Shown one piece after another: positions 1 through 7,699 of a DNA stretch of 64,000 bases. A model generated the notes under the pieces. That model was not told the DNA's origin. It searched no databases and was given only the letters and a program-made list of their open reading frames with translations. Within the stretch, counting starts at the first letter, position 1. Each line of letters starts with the position of its first letter. Position numbers and translations under genes: made by a program. Source of the stretch: Williamsia serinedens (GTDB lineage Bacteria; Actinomycetota; Actinomycetes; Mycobacteriales; Mycobacteriaceae); NCBI RefSeq assembly GCF_024171725.1, contig NZ_JAMTCG010000003.1, forward strand, positions 310,001 to 374,000, given 5' to 3'.

Positions 1-33
1 GGCGACACCCCGGACGCGCCCGGCCAGAACTGA
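1..33 (+). CDS. Possible 3' end of an upstream gene
   Basis: Reading from base 1, ten sense codons (G D T P D A P G Q N) end in TGA at 31-33, and a terminator-like hairpin follows. This fits the last residues of a gene that begins outside the window. Ten codons carry too little information to name a product, and an open frame this short could also be chance. Confidence 0.3.
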   Translation, partial: GDTPDAPGQN

Positions 34-47
34 CCGTCGGCGACGCC

Positions 48-80
48 ATCCGGCGGTGCCCGCACCGGGCATCGCCGGAT
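48..80. terminator. Terminator-like hairpin
   Basis: ATCCGGCG at 48-55 pairs with CGCCGGAT at 73-80. Five inner pairs and one G-T pair extend this to about 14 bp around the loop GCACC. No T-run follows, which is common for actinobacterial terminators. It lies between the presumed end of an upstream gene and the ribosome-binding site of the response regulator at 114. Confidence 0.45.
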
Positions 81-113
81 GCTGTATTCGTTGACCATCA
101 CGAGGAGGCGGCC

Positions 114-788
114 GTGCGGATCCTGGTCATCGACGACGACGCGAACGGCGCGGAGACCGTCCGCAGGACTCTGGTCGCCGAGGGCTGGGTCGTCGATGTC
201 GTCGACAACGGCGACGACGGACTGCTCCAGGGCCTCCACGGGCGATACCAGGCCATCGTGTGCGACATCATGATGCCCGGGTTGAACGGCTACGAGGTGG
301 TGCGCCGGCTGCGGTCGGAGCAGGTGTGGACCCCGGTGCTCATGTTGACGGCCAAAGACGGGGATTACGACGAGATCGACGCGTTCGACCTCGGCGCCGA
401 CGACTACCTGACCAAGCCGTTCTCGGTGGAGGTGCTCGTCGCCCGTCTCCGAGCGGTGATACGGAGAGCGGGACCCGGTCGAGCAGCTGTTCTCACCGCC
501 GGATCGCTCACCCTCGACCCTGCCGCTCACGTCGTGCGCCGCCGCGGCTCCGAGATCTCGCTGACTCCCAAGGAGTTCGGGGTTCTCGAGTTCCTCCTGC
601 AGAACGCGGGAGTGGCCGTCACGAAGGCCGAGATCCTGCAGGCTGTGTGGGACAGCAACTTCGACGGGGACCTGAACGTGGTGGAGGTGTACATCGGCTA
701 TCTCCGCAAGCGGGTGGACCGGCCGTTCGGATGTGCGTCCATCGAGACGGTGCGCGGTGTCGGATACCGGCTAGTCGCGGTCGACTGA
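114..788 (+). CDS. OmpR/PhoP-family response regulator
   Basis: A cytoplasmic two-component response regulator of 224 residues. The receiver domain (about 1-120) shows acidic residues D7-D9, phospho-acceptor D51, T79 and K101 of the family. The winged-helix DNA-binding domain (about 130-222) ends in the usual VRGVGYRL motif. Translation starts at a GTG about 6 bases after GAGGAGG. Its probable partner kinase lies tail to tail on the other strand (771-2198), and the two reading frames overlap by 18 bp. Its recognition region ([14 protein letters not shown]) resembles that of MprA at 16 kb ([14 protein letters not shown]), so the two may read similar CTCAG-repeat sites. The target assignment is inference. 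Confidence 0.93.
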   Translation: MRILVIDDDANGAETVRRTLVAEGWVVDVVDNGDDGLLQGLHGRYQAIVCDIMMPGLNGYEVVRRLRSEQVWTPVLMLTAKDGDYDEIDAFDLGADDYLTKPFSVEVLVARLRAVIRRAGPGRAAVLTAGSLTLDPAAHVVRRRGSEISLTPKEFGVLEFLLQNAGVAVTKAEILQAVWDSNFDGDLNVVEVYIGYLRKRVDRPFGCASIETVRGVGYRLVAVD

Positions 789-2198
789 GGCCTCGTCGAC
801 GTCGTCGCACTCGGCGGGGATGCTCATCGTCACGGACGCTCCGCCGATCCTGGCGACGCCGATGGTGACCGCTCCGCCGTGCGCACGGACGATCTCGTCG
901 ACGATGGCGAGTCCGAGCCCGGTGCCGCCACTGCTGCGACGACGGTCGGGGTCGAGGCGGACGAACCTGTCGAGGACACGCTGTCGGTCGTCGTGAGGGA
1001 TACCGTCGCCGTCGTCGTCGATGGTGATCGTGCATGATCGCGACCCTGCGTCGGACCGCAGCCCGATCTCGATCGCCGAGTGCGCATGTCGCAAGGCGTT
1101 GTCGGCGACGTTGCGTACTGCCCGAACCAGCTTGTCGCGGTCGCCGGAGACCTGGACGGCGTCGATGTGGACGACCACCGACACGGTCCCCAGTCGCCGT
1201 AGCCGCGCGGCCTCGTCCGCGACGATGTCGTCCACGTCGACGACGCTGCGTCGCAGCGGGATCCCGCGCTCGTCGGCGCGTGCGAGTATCAGCAGGTCGT
1301 CGACCATCATCTGCAGGCGAATCGCCTCGGGGTGGAGGATGCTGTCGATCGTCGCGTAATTGATCGATTCCCCCCGTGTGCGCGCAAGGTCCAGCAGGCC
1401 CACCAGCGTGACGAGCGGGCTACGGAGTTCGTGGGAGGCGTCACCGACGAATCTCAACTGCGCCTCGTTGGCCGTCTGCAGCCGCTGCAGCATCGCGTTC
1501 ATCGTCCCCGCCAGCCGGTCCACCTCGTCCCCGGTGTGCGGCTCGGACACTCGCTTGCTGAGGTCACTGCTGGTGATCACGGCCACCTCCGAACGGATGC
1601 GTTCCACCGGCCGCAGCGTCCGCCCGACGAAGAACCAGGTGGCGGCAGCCAGCAGGACGAGAACGAGGGGGAACACCGACGCGAACAGAATCGCCACGGT
1701 CAGGACGACCTCGGTGATCGGTCCTTCTGCGGCGGCGACGGCGACCGTCACGGTCCCGCGAGAGGTCGCCACACCGACTGCTGTCGCCCGGTATTCGGTG
1801 GGATCGTCTCCGATGGTGGCTCCATCCAGCGTGGCTCGGGACCCGGCTCTCAGGGGTCTCGTGATCGGCGTGGTGCGGTCACCCGGCGTCGCCGCCACGA
1901 CCCGACCGCCGGCCTCGATGATCTGGATGGCGTCGATGTCCTTGGACGTCGTCAGCGACGAGGCGTCGAGTCCCGCGATGGATTCGGTTCGAAGCGTTGC
2001 GGCGAGTTCACCGGCCCGCGTGGAGGTGGCGGCGTCGGCGGAGTTCAGCAGCGACTGGTGCAACACCAGCAGCATGAGTCCGCCCGCGCAGGCCAGCGCG
2101 ACGGCAGACAAGAGGGTCGCGAGGATCGTCAGCCGCGCGCGCACACCCGTCGTCGATCTCCGCAGGAATGCCCGCGATGATCGCGCGATGTCCATCAT
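771..2198 (-). CDS. Sensor histidine kinase, probable partner of the 114-788 regulator
   Basis: A membrane-bound two-component sensor kinase of 475 residues. Transmembrane segments lie near 24-46 and 164-190, with an extracytoplasmic sensor region of about 115 residues between them. A HAMP linker follows, then the dimerisation helix with phospho-acceptor H256 (DASHELRSPL) and an ATPase domain with the N, D (DDDGDGI) and G (GGTGLGLAI) boxes. Tail-to-tail placement with its regulator is unusual, because such pairs are normally co-transcribed. Its promoter region (2199-2303) is shared with the divergent PAP2 gene and contains four CTCAG-type repeats, so autoregulation is possible. The signal sensed is unknown. 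Confidence 0.92.
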   Translation of the reverse strand: MMDIARSSRAFLRRSTTGVRARLTILATLLSAVALACAGGLMLLVLHQSLLNSADAATSTRAGELAATLRTESIAGLDASSLTTSKDIDAIQIIEAGGRVVAATPGDRTTPITRPLRAGSRATLDGATIGDDPTEYRATAVGVATSRGTVTVAVAAAEGPITEVVLTVAILFASVFPLVLVLLAAATWFFVGRTLRPVERIRSEVAVITSSDLSKRVSEPHTGDEVDRLAGTMNAMLQRLQTANEAQLRFVGDASHELRSPLVTLVGLLDLARTRGESINYATIDSILHPEAIRLQMMVDDLLILARADERGIPLRRSVVDVDDIVADEAARLRRLGTVSVVVHIDAVQVSGDRDKLVRAVRNVADNALRHAHSAIEIGLRSDAGSRSCTITIDDDGDGIPHDDRQRVLDRFVRLDPDRRRSSGGTGLGLAIVDEIVRAHGGAVTIGVARIGGASVTMSIPAECDDVDEASVDRD

Positions 2199-2242
2199 CC
2201 CGCGAGCCTAGGCACTGGCTGTTCACGCATCCACGATCGCAC

Positions 2243-2281
2243 TTCAGCGTTCTCTCAGGCACTTACAGCGTCGCCTCAGCA
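2243..2281. promoter_or_regulatory. Four-unit CTCAG direct repeat, OmpR/MprA-type operator
   Basis: TTCAGCG (2243), CTCAGGC (2254), TACAGCG (2264) and CTCAGCA (2275) repeat at 11, 10 and 11 bp, one helical turn each, as OmpR-family dimers bind. The block lies between the divergent kinase and PAP2 starts and ends 23 bases before the preferred PAP2 start at 2304. The motif matches the CTCAG pairs before mprA and pepD in this window. Which regulator binds cannot be read from the sequence. Confidence 0.6.
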
Positions 2282-2303
2282 ACGCTTGGGCACTGTTGCG
2301 CGG

Positions 2304-3053
2304 GTGAACCCCGGCAGCACCCGTGACACCCCATCCCGACATGTCGTCTCGACGCTCGCACTCGCGGCGGTGTGGCTCCTGGGCCTGGTCATCACCGCGC
2401 ACCACAACCCGGTCGCCGCGATCGACACGTCAGTGTGGGAGTGGTGGGCGGGGCATCGATCACCGGGGACCACCGCCGTCGTCTCCGCTCTCACGGTCAT
2501 GTTCAGCCCGGTGTGGATCGGCATCTGGACAGTCATCGCAGCTGGATTCCTGGCCGTCGTGGACAGATCCGTGCTGCGCGCGGCCCAGGTGATGGCGACT
2601 GTCGTCGCGGTCGGCGCGGTGTGCGAGATCGTCAAGCTCGCGGTGGGCCGGGCACGGCCACCCGTCGCGTCTCAGATCGGCGGCCCGGAACTGTCGCTGT
2701 CCTTCCCGTCGGGCCATGTGTCCGGGACAGCCGCGCTCGCGATCGGGTTCGCCGTGGTGGTCACCGCACGATCGACGCGAGCCAGGCGCGTCGCGGCGAT
2801 CGCGATCGCACTCGCCGTGACCGTGGTCGCCGCGGTCACCCGGCTCTACCTGGAGCTGCACTGGCTCACCGACGTTGTCGCGGCGATGGTCCTCGCGGGC
2901 GCGCTCGCCGCGATCGTCCCCACCGTCGTGACCGCCGCACTCTCCCGGCTCGGCACCCATGTGCCGGAACGGATCCACCCGTACGTCGACCCTTCCCGAA
3001 CCCGGGAGCCCACCACCGAGGAGGAGTCCGCCCGATGGACCGTGACGCAGTGA
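2304..3053 (+). CDS. PAP2-family membrane phosphatase
   Basis: A multi-pass membrane protein of 249 residues with all three PAP2 acid-phosphatase motifs: K111-x6-RP, PSGH at 135-138, and R180-x5-H186-x3-D190. Such enzymes dephosphorylate lipid phosphates such as phosphatidate or polyprenyl pyrophosphate on the outer face of the membrane. A TTG at 2286 would add six residues. GTG 2304 is preferred because it lies the same distance from the upstream CTCAG repeats as the start of the gene at 6284. The next gene starts inside its 3' end (3035). The substrate is not known. Confidence 0.85.
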   Translation: MNPGSTRDTPSRHVVSTLALAAVWLLGLVITAHHNPVAAIDTSVWEWWAGHRSPGTTAVVSALTVMFSPVWIGIWTVIAAGFLAVVDRSVLRAAQVMATVVAVGAVCEIVKLAVGRARPPVASQIGGPELSLSFPSGHVSGTAALAIGFAVVVTARSTRARRVAAIAIALAVTVVAAVTRLYLELHWLTDVVAAMVLAGALAAIVPTVVTAALSRLGTHVPERIHPYVDPSRTREPTTEEESARWTVTQ

Positions 3054-3850
3054 CCCATGAGAGCCCGCACACGGTGCGATACGCGATGAGCAAGGTCCCC
3101 GAGGTGACCGTCTACTTCTGGGTGATCAAGATCCTCGCCACCACCGTGGGTGAGACCGCGGCGGACTACCTGAACGGAACACTGGGGTTCGGTCTGACGA
3201 ACACGACGGTCGTGGCCGTCGTACTCCTCGTCGTTAGTCTGGTCGGGCAGTTCGCGGTTCCCCGATACATCCCGGCGGTGTACTGGTGGATCGTCGTGCT
3301 GGTCAGCGTGACAGGCACTCTCATCACCGACAATCTCACCGACACTCTGGGCGTGCCGCTGACGGTGACCACCACCGTCTTCGCCTGCGCCCTGGTCGTC
3401 GTGTTCGCACTCTGGTGGGCGGCGGAGCGCACCCTGTCGATCCACTCGATCCGCACACGCCGGCGTGAGGCGTTCTACTGGCTCGCGATCCTGGTGACCT
3501 TCGCGCTGGGCACCGCTGCAGGAGACCTGATCGCCGAGCGCCTGGCACTCGGATACGGCTGGTCGCTGGTGCTGTTCGCCGCCGTGATCGCTGCGATCGC
3601 CGGCGCGCACTACGGGTTGCGGATGAATGCGGTCGTGGCCTTCTGGGCCGCGTATGTCGTCACCCGTCCCCTCGGGGCGTCCATGGGCGACCTGCTGACC
3701 CAACCCTCTGATGCCGGCGGCCTGGGCCTCGGCACCACGGCTGTGAACACGGTTTTCTTCGCCGTCATCATCGCGCTCGTCGCCTATCTCAGCGTGACGC
3801 GCGTGGACCGACTCGAACAGCGGACGACCACGTCGGCGGTCCGGGCATGA
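3035..3850 (+). CDS. COG4705-type multi-pass membrane protein, paralogue 1
   Basis: An integral membrane protein of 271 residues of the uncharacterised COG4705 type. It begins at ATG 3035 after a GAGGAGGAG ribosome site and overlaps the end of the PAP2 gene. Several hydrophobic helices carry recurring small motifs: TTVGETAADYL, SVTGTLITDNL, TFALGTAAGDL and TRPLGASMGDL. These suggest internal duplication with a conserved small residue and an Asp in each unit. It is a paralogue of the product at 6284-7069. COG4705 proteins often lie near two-component systems, as here. Transport has been suggested for the group, but no substrate can be inferred. Confidence 0.8.
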   Translation: MDRDAVTHESPHTVRYAMSKVPEVTVYFWVIKILATTVGETAADYLNGTLGFGLTNTTVVAVVLLVVSLVGQFAVPRYIPAVYWWIVVLVSVTGTLITDNLTDTLGVPLTVTTTVFACALVVVFALWWAAERTLSIHSIRTRRREAFYWLAILVTFALGTAAGDLIAERLALGYGWSLVLFAAVIAAIAGAHYGLRMNAVVAFWAAYVVTRPLGASMGDLLTQPSDAGGLGLGTTAVNTVFFAVIIALVAYLSVTRVDRLEQRTTTSAVRA

Positions 3851-4107
3851 TCTCCGTTCGGCCGACGGGGCCGGGCGGACATCCTTCTGTCCCGCGATGG
3901 CTGCTCGGCGTCGCCGCCGCCTACGCTGCCATCGCGACGACGGCGGTCACGTCGGTCCTGGCGACGGCCGAGATGCACGTCTGTCCGGCGAATGTGCTGA
4001 CGACAGAATGGTTGTGGGAGTGCGCGGTGACCACAGCGGCGGTTACCGCTGCAGTGGTCGTGGCGATCGGGACAGGCGCGGCCGCGGATGATCACGCGGA
4101 GAGCTGA
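3847..4107 (+). CDS. Small membrane protein
   Basis: An 86-residue protein translationally coupled to the COG4705 gene by an ATGA overlap. It has two hydrophobic segments (about 17-38 and 60-80). Between them is a stretch with two cysteines (about 45-60, CPAN...WEC) that could form a disulphide outside the membrane. No family was recognised. The coupling suggests a role together with its membrane-protein neighbours. Confidence 0.6.
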   Translation: MISVRPTGPGGHPSVPRWLLGVAAAYAAIATTAVTSVLATAEMHVCPANVLTTEWLWECAVTTAAVTAAVVVAIGTGAAADDHAES

Positions 4108-5224
4108 GGAGCGCCGACCTCCCGCGCCTCGGCGCAGCCGGAGGACACGACGACGCGCCACTGCTGTCGTCGCCGCGATGATCCTGGGACTGTGCGTGAT
4201 CATCGGAGCGTCCTACATGCGCGCGCTCAGCGCCCCCGGCTACGCGACATTCGCCGACACGACATCCGCGTGGCTGCGCGACCACGGTGGCGGCGATCTG
4301 GTCGACCACGTCGAGGCCTGGTGGTACTCGCGTCACAAGCCGTCCCGCACACCCGCCGACCTCCGTCAGTTCGCCACCGACGCGCGGCCACAGAACGGCT
4401 CTGCGACACCTCGGATCGGCGTGCCGACCCTTCCACGTCCGGTCGGGTCGGCGGTCTCGCCGACCTGGCACGCCGCTGCGGTCACGACAGACGGGGGACC
4501 GGTCGTGTACGTTAGCGCCTTCGAACCCGACCCGGCTCTCCCGAGCGTGGTCGCCGGAGTGGCGGTGATCGACCAGAGGTCCACCCACACACACTTCGTG
4601 ACCGGCCTCGCGGAACCGGGCCACACCAGGACCAGGGGCGAGGTACCGCCCGTCGACATCCCCCACCTCGCAGCCACCTTCAACTCCGGTTTCCGCTTCG
4701 CCGACATCTCGGGCGGCGTCATGGCGGGCGGACATGTTCTGCGCCAGATGCGCACAGGGCAGGCGACCGCGGCCATCGACGCCCACGGGCACATGACGGT
4801 CGGTCAGTGGGGCCGCGATGTGGGGACGACGACGCCGCTGGTTGCGGCCCGGCAGAACCTGGACCTCATCGTCGACAGGGGACGCGCGCTACCCGCGCCG
4901 GGTCACAGCTCGGACAGGTGGGGTGGAACGCACCTTCAGTACCAATACACCTGGAGATCAGGGCTCGGCGTCGACCGAGCCGGCAACCTGATCTACCTGG
5001 CCGGGAACCATCTCGACCTGCAAGCCCTCGCCACAGGACTGGTCGTCGCCGGCGCCGTGCGCGCGATGGAACTCGACATGCACAGCGGGATGACGTCGTT
5101 CAGCAGCTGGCAGCACATCGGCGGCCAGGCGACCCCCACCCGTCTCCTGTCCGGGATGAATGGGCCCGAACGTCGGTATCTCGAGCCCGACCGGCGCGAC
5201 TTCTTCTACCTGACGACGCCGTGA
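4088..5224 (+). CDS. Phosphodiester glycosidase (NAGPA-like) domain protein
   Basis: A 378-residue protein with an Arg-rich N-terminus and one transmembrane or signal-anchor segment at about 25-47, so the rest should lie outside the membrane. The C-terminal part (about 190-370) resembles the NAGPA/phosphodiester glycosidase fold: FNSGFRFADISGG, a GVDRAGNLIYLAG strand, and an MELDMHSG motif near the end. Family members uncover or remove sugar-1-phosphodiesters in envelope polymers. The actual substrate is unknown. It overlaps the preceding small gene by 20 bp and the following one by 4 bp, so this is one operon. Confidence 0.75.
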   Translation: MITRRAEERRPPAPRRSRRTRRRATAVVAAMILGLCVIIGASYMRALSAPGYATFADTTSAWLRDHGGGDLVDHVEAWWYSRHKPSRTPADLRQFATDARPQNGSATPRIGVPTLPRPVGSAVSPTWHAAAVTTDGGPVVYVSAFEPDPALPSVVAGVAVIDQRSTHTHFVTGLAEPGHTRTRGEVPPVDIPHLAATFNSGFRFADISGGVMAGGHVLRQMRTGQATAAIDAHGHMTVGQWGRDVGTTTPLVAARQNLDLIVDRGRALPAPGHSSDRWGGTHLQYQYTWRSGLGVDRAGNLIYLAGNHLDLQALATGLVVAGAVRAMELDMHSGMTSFSSWQHIGGQATPTRLLSGMNGPERRYLEPDRRDFFYLTTP

Positions 5225-5379
5225 GCTCGCCGTCCGGATGCATGCCCACCGACCTCCTCGTCACGGTGATCGCCGGGGCAGTTGCTCTGTGGGTGGCCCT
5301 CTCCTGCGCCGTGGCCCTGGTCATCGGGGGCGCCATCCGTATCGCCGATGATCGTGACAGTCCTGCATCATCGCTCTGA
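5221..5379 (+). CDS. Small single-span membrane protein
   Basis: GTG at 5221 overlaps the stop of the glycosidase gene (GTGA). An internal ATG at 5242 is the alternative start. The 52-residue product has one long hydrophobic segment (about 10-38) and an acidic tail. No family was recognised. Support comes from translational coupling and from the matching small membrane protein at 3847 in the same operon. Confidence 0.45.
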   Translation: MSSPSGCMPTDLLVTVIAGAVALWVALSCAVALVIGGAIRIADDRDSPASSL

Positions 5380-5421
5380 CGCGGGCTGCGGACGCCGCGC
5401 GCATCCGACGACGGGGGCACC

Positions 5422-6171
5422 GTGATCGACTACATCCGGTTGATCGTCGGCGCGGTGGCCCTGCTGACGATCGCCGTGATCGTGTTGGCCTTCTATCGCG
5501 TGGGCAAGGAGCTGGGCGCGATTCGCGCGGTCGGCCGTGCGGCGATCCAACTCACGTTCGTCGCGATCGTCCTGCGCTCCGCGATCCACACCGGCTGGGG
5601 AGCCGCGGCAGTGGTCGCCGTCATGTTCACCGTGGCAGCCGTGACGGCATATCGACGGATGAGCACCCTCGACCGGTCGTTGGTCGCTGCCGTGTTCGGC
5701 TGTGCGGCAGGGTCCATCGTGTCGATCGGGATCATCGTCGGCGCCTCGGTCCTCACCCGCGATCTCCGCACGCTCATCGCGGTCTCGGGAATCATCATCG
5801 GCGGGTGCATGACCGCGGTGACGCTCACCGGGCGGCACCTCAGGGACGGAATGGTCCACCGCCGCGACGAGATCGAGGGGTGGCTCGCGATCGGCGCCAC
5901 ACCGCGTCACGCCCTGCGCGACATCGCCCGTCGTGCCGCCGGGGAATCACTCATCCCCGGCCATGACCAGACGCGGACGGTGGGCCTCGTCTCGTTGCCG
6001 GGGGCGTTCGTGGGCGCGTTGCTCGCCGGCGCCGATGCCGGCGCGGCGGCGCGGTTCCAGTTCGTCGTTCTCACCGGACTGATCTGCGCGCAGGCGGTCG
6101 CCGCCGTGGTCACCGCCATCATTCTGACGTCGGTCGATCGCCTGGAGCTCCCCCAACCCGCCGGAACGTAG
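5422..6171 (+). CDS. FetB/UPF0014-family permease (orphan)
   Basis: A 249-residue multi-pass permease of the FetB (YbbM, UPF0014) family. It has the characteristic cytoplasmic loop rich in RRDEIEGWLAIGATP and the LVSLPGAFVGALLAGADA motif. In Escherichia coli FetB works with the ATPase FetA in iron export. No FetA-like ATPase is encoded beside it here, so it either uses an ATPase encoded elsewhere or has another role. It starts at GTG 5422 and continues the envelope operon. Confidence 0.78.
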   Translation: MIDYIRLIVGAVALLTIAVIVLAFYRVGKELGAIRAVGRAAIQLTFVAIVLRSAIHTGWGAAAVVAVMFTVAAVTAYRRMSTLDRSLVAAVFGCAAGSIVSIGIIVGASVLTRDLRTLIAVSGIIIGGCMTAVTLTGRHLRDGMVHRRDEIEGWLAIGATPRHALRDIARRAAGESLIPGHDQTRTVGLVSLPGAFVGALLAGADAGAAARFQFVVLTGLICAQAVAAVVTAIILTSVDRLELPQPAGT

Positions 6172-6242
6172 TCGAACGTCGAGTGCAGTCGATCACACCC
6201 GCCCGGCACCGACCTGGTGATGTAATCCCGCCGTAGCCTGCG

Positions 6243-6260
6243 CTCAGCGATCTCTCAGCG
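6243..6260. promoter_or_regulatory. CTCAGCG direct repeat, OmpR/MprA-type operator
   Basis: Two perfect CTCAGCG heptamers begin at 6243 and 6254, exactly 11 bp apart. The second ends 23 bases before the ATG at 6284. The same spacing is seen before the PAP2 gene (23 bases) and mprA (23 bases), which suggests a conserved promoter layout in which the regulator sits next to the -35 region. Confidence 0.62.
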
Positions 6261-6283
6261 ACGGTCCGGCAGCCTCATCACCC

Positions 6284-7069
6284 ATGACCTCTGACCCGCG
6301 CGCGAGCACGGCATCGATCTCGCAGGGACCGCAGGCGGAGCGAGCCTGGATGCGCGTGCCCGAGGTGACCGCACTCTTCTGGGCGATCAAGATTCTCACC
6401 ACCGGCATGGGCGAGACCCTGTCCGACTTCCTCGGGACCCACCTGCCGCCGGAGATCGCCGGCGGGATCATCCTCCTGGCCTTCGTCGCCGCGTTCGCGG
6501 TCCTCTTCCGCTCCCGGTCGTTCCGGGCGTGGAAATACTGGCTGGCCGTCAGCATGGTCAGCGTCTTCGGCACGGTCGTCGCCGACGTCATCCACACCAT
6601 CGTCGGCGTCCCCTACGTGGTGAGCAGCGCCGTGTTCGCCGTCGCCGTCGTCGTGATCCTCGGCCTGTGGCATCGGAGCACCGGCTCGCTCGACGTGCAC
6701 GACATCACCGACCGCCGGTCGGAGCTCTTGTACTGGGCGACGGTCTGCGCGACGTTCGCGCTGGGAACGGCGCTCGGCGACTGGACCGCCGCGTCGCTCG
6801 GACTCGGATACCTCGCGTCGGCGATCCTGTTCGGCGTCGCGATCGTCCTCCCCCTCCTCGCCTGGCGCTTCGGCCTGAACCCCGTCGCCACCTTCTGGGT
6901 CGCGTACGTCCTGACCCGTCCGCTCGGAGCCTCCACCGCGGACTGGCTCGCCGACGCCAAGCACGGAGGACTCGGGTGGGGCACGGGTCCCGTCACCCTG
7001 GGATGGGTCGTCGCGATCGCAGCCCTCACCGTCGTCGCCACGCGGCAGGACACGTCAGCGCGCAGCTGA
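6284..7069 (+). CDS. COG4705-type multi-pass membrane protein, paralogue 2
   Basis: A 261-residue integral membrane protein, clearly related to the product at 3035-3850. The shared motifs are VPEVT-FW-IKIL, TFALGTA-GD and YV-TRPLGAS. The four recurring units here are TTGMGETLSDF, SVFGTVVADVI, TFALGTALGDW and TRPLGASTADW. It has its own promoter region carrying the CTCAGCG pair and no clear ribosome-binding site before ATG 6284, which fits a leaderless message. The function is unknown. Two copies under similar operators suggest a shared stress response. Confidence 0.8.
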   Translation: MTSDPRASTASISQGPQAERAWMRVPEVTALFWAIKILTTGMGETLSDFLGTHLPPEIAGGIILLAFVAAFAVLFRSRSFRAWKYWLAVSMVSVFGTVVADVIHTIVGVPYVVSSAVFAVAVVVILGLWHRSTGSLDVHDITDRRSELLYWATVCATFALGTALGDWTAASLGLGYLASAILFGVAIVLPLLAWRFGLNPVATFWVAYVLTRPLGASTADWLADAKHGGLGWGTGPVTLGWVVAIAALTVVATRQDTSARS

Positions 7070-7179
7070 GCGACCCGTCGCCGCCGAATGACCCCCTCCC
7101 ATCCGCGCGTGTGTCCCTCCTCGACGCGCCGACGTCGATAAGGTGATCAGGCATTTCAACCACGGCACGAGGAGGAGAC

Positions 7180-7644
7180 ATGCTCAAGGGCTTCAAGGAC
7201 TTCCTGATGCGCGGGAACGTCATCGACCTGGCGGTCGCGGTCGTCATCGGCGCCGCGTTCAGCGCCATCGTGAAGGCGTTCACCGACAGCATCATCCAGC
7301 CGCTCATCAACTCGCTCGGCAGCACGAACCAGGCCGAGGGGCTCGGCTTCCTCATCCGCAGCGGCAAGGCCAACACGTTCGTCGACTTCGGCACGCTCAT
7401 CACCGCCGCGATCAACTTCGTCATCATCGCCGCGGTCGTCTACTTCGTGATCGTCCTGCCGTTCGAGAAGATCAAGGCCCTCAGCGCGAAGAAGGGCGAC
7501 GACGCAGCGGCCCTGACCGAGGCAGAACTGCTCACCGAGATCCGCGATCTCCTCGCCTCTCAGCAGGGCGACGGCCGCTCCACCGGCAGCGCCGGGACGG
7601 CATCGTCGTCCGCGACCGACGGCCCGGGACGACACGAGGCGTAA
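7180..7644 (+). CDS. mscL: Large-conductance mechanosensitive channel MscL
   Basis: A homopentameric inner-membrane channel that opens under membrane tension to release solutes on osmotic downshock. The 154 residues begin with the amphipathic N-terminal helix and first membrane helix (MLKGFKDFLMRGNVIDLAVA). They continue with a periplasmic loop, a second membrane helix (about 68-92) and a charged cytoplasmic bundle. A low-complexity Ser/Thr/Gly tail makes it slightly longer than usual. A GAGGAGGAGAC ribosome site precedes ATG 7180. In mycobacteria mscL lies close to the mprAB-pepD-moaB2 block, which is 5 kb away here. Confidence 0.95.
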   Translation: MLKGFKDFLMRGNVIDLAVAVVIGAAFSAIVKAFTDSIIQPLINSLGSTNQAEGLGFLIRSGKANTFVDFGTLITAAINFVIIAAVVYFVIVLPFEKIKALSAKKGDDAAALTEAELLTEIRDLLASQQGDGRSTGSAGTASSSATDGPGRHEA

Positions 7645-7699
7645 GCGGCAACGAGTTAGCCGGCCGAGCATGTCCGCCTCGCCCGATTAGGGTGCAGGC

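Noticed and set aside
1332-2211. Plus-strand open frames opposite the sensor kinase
   Set aside because: High-GC antisense shadows with Arg/Ser-rich low-complexity translation and no ribosome site. The minus-strand kinase has all its catalytic boxes.
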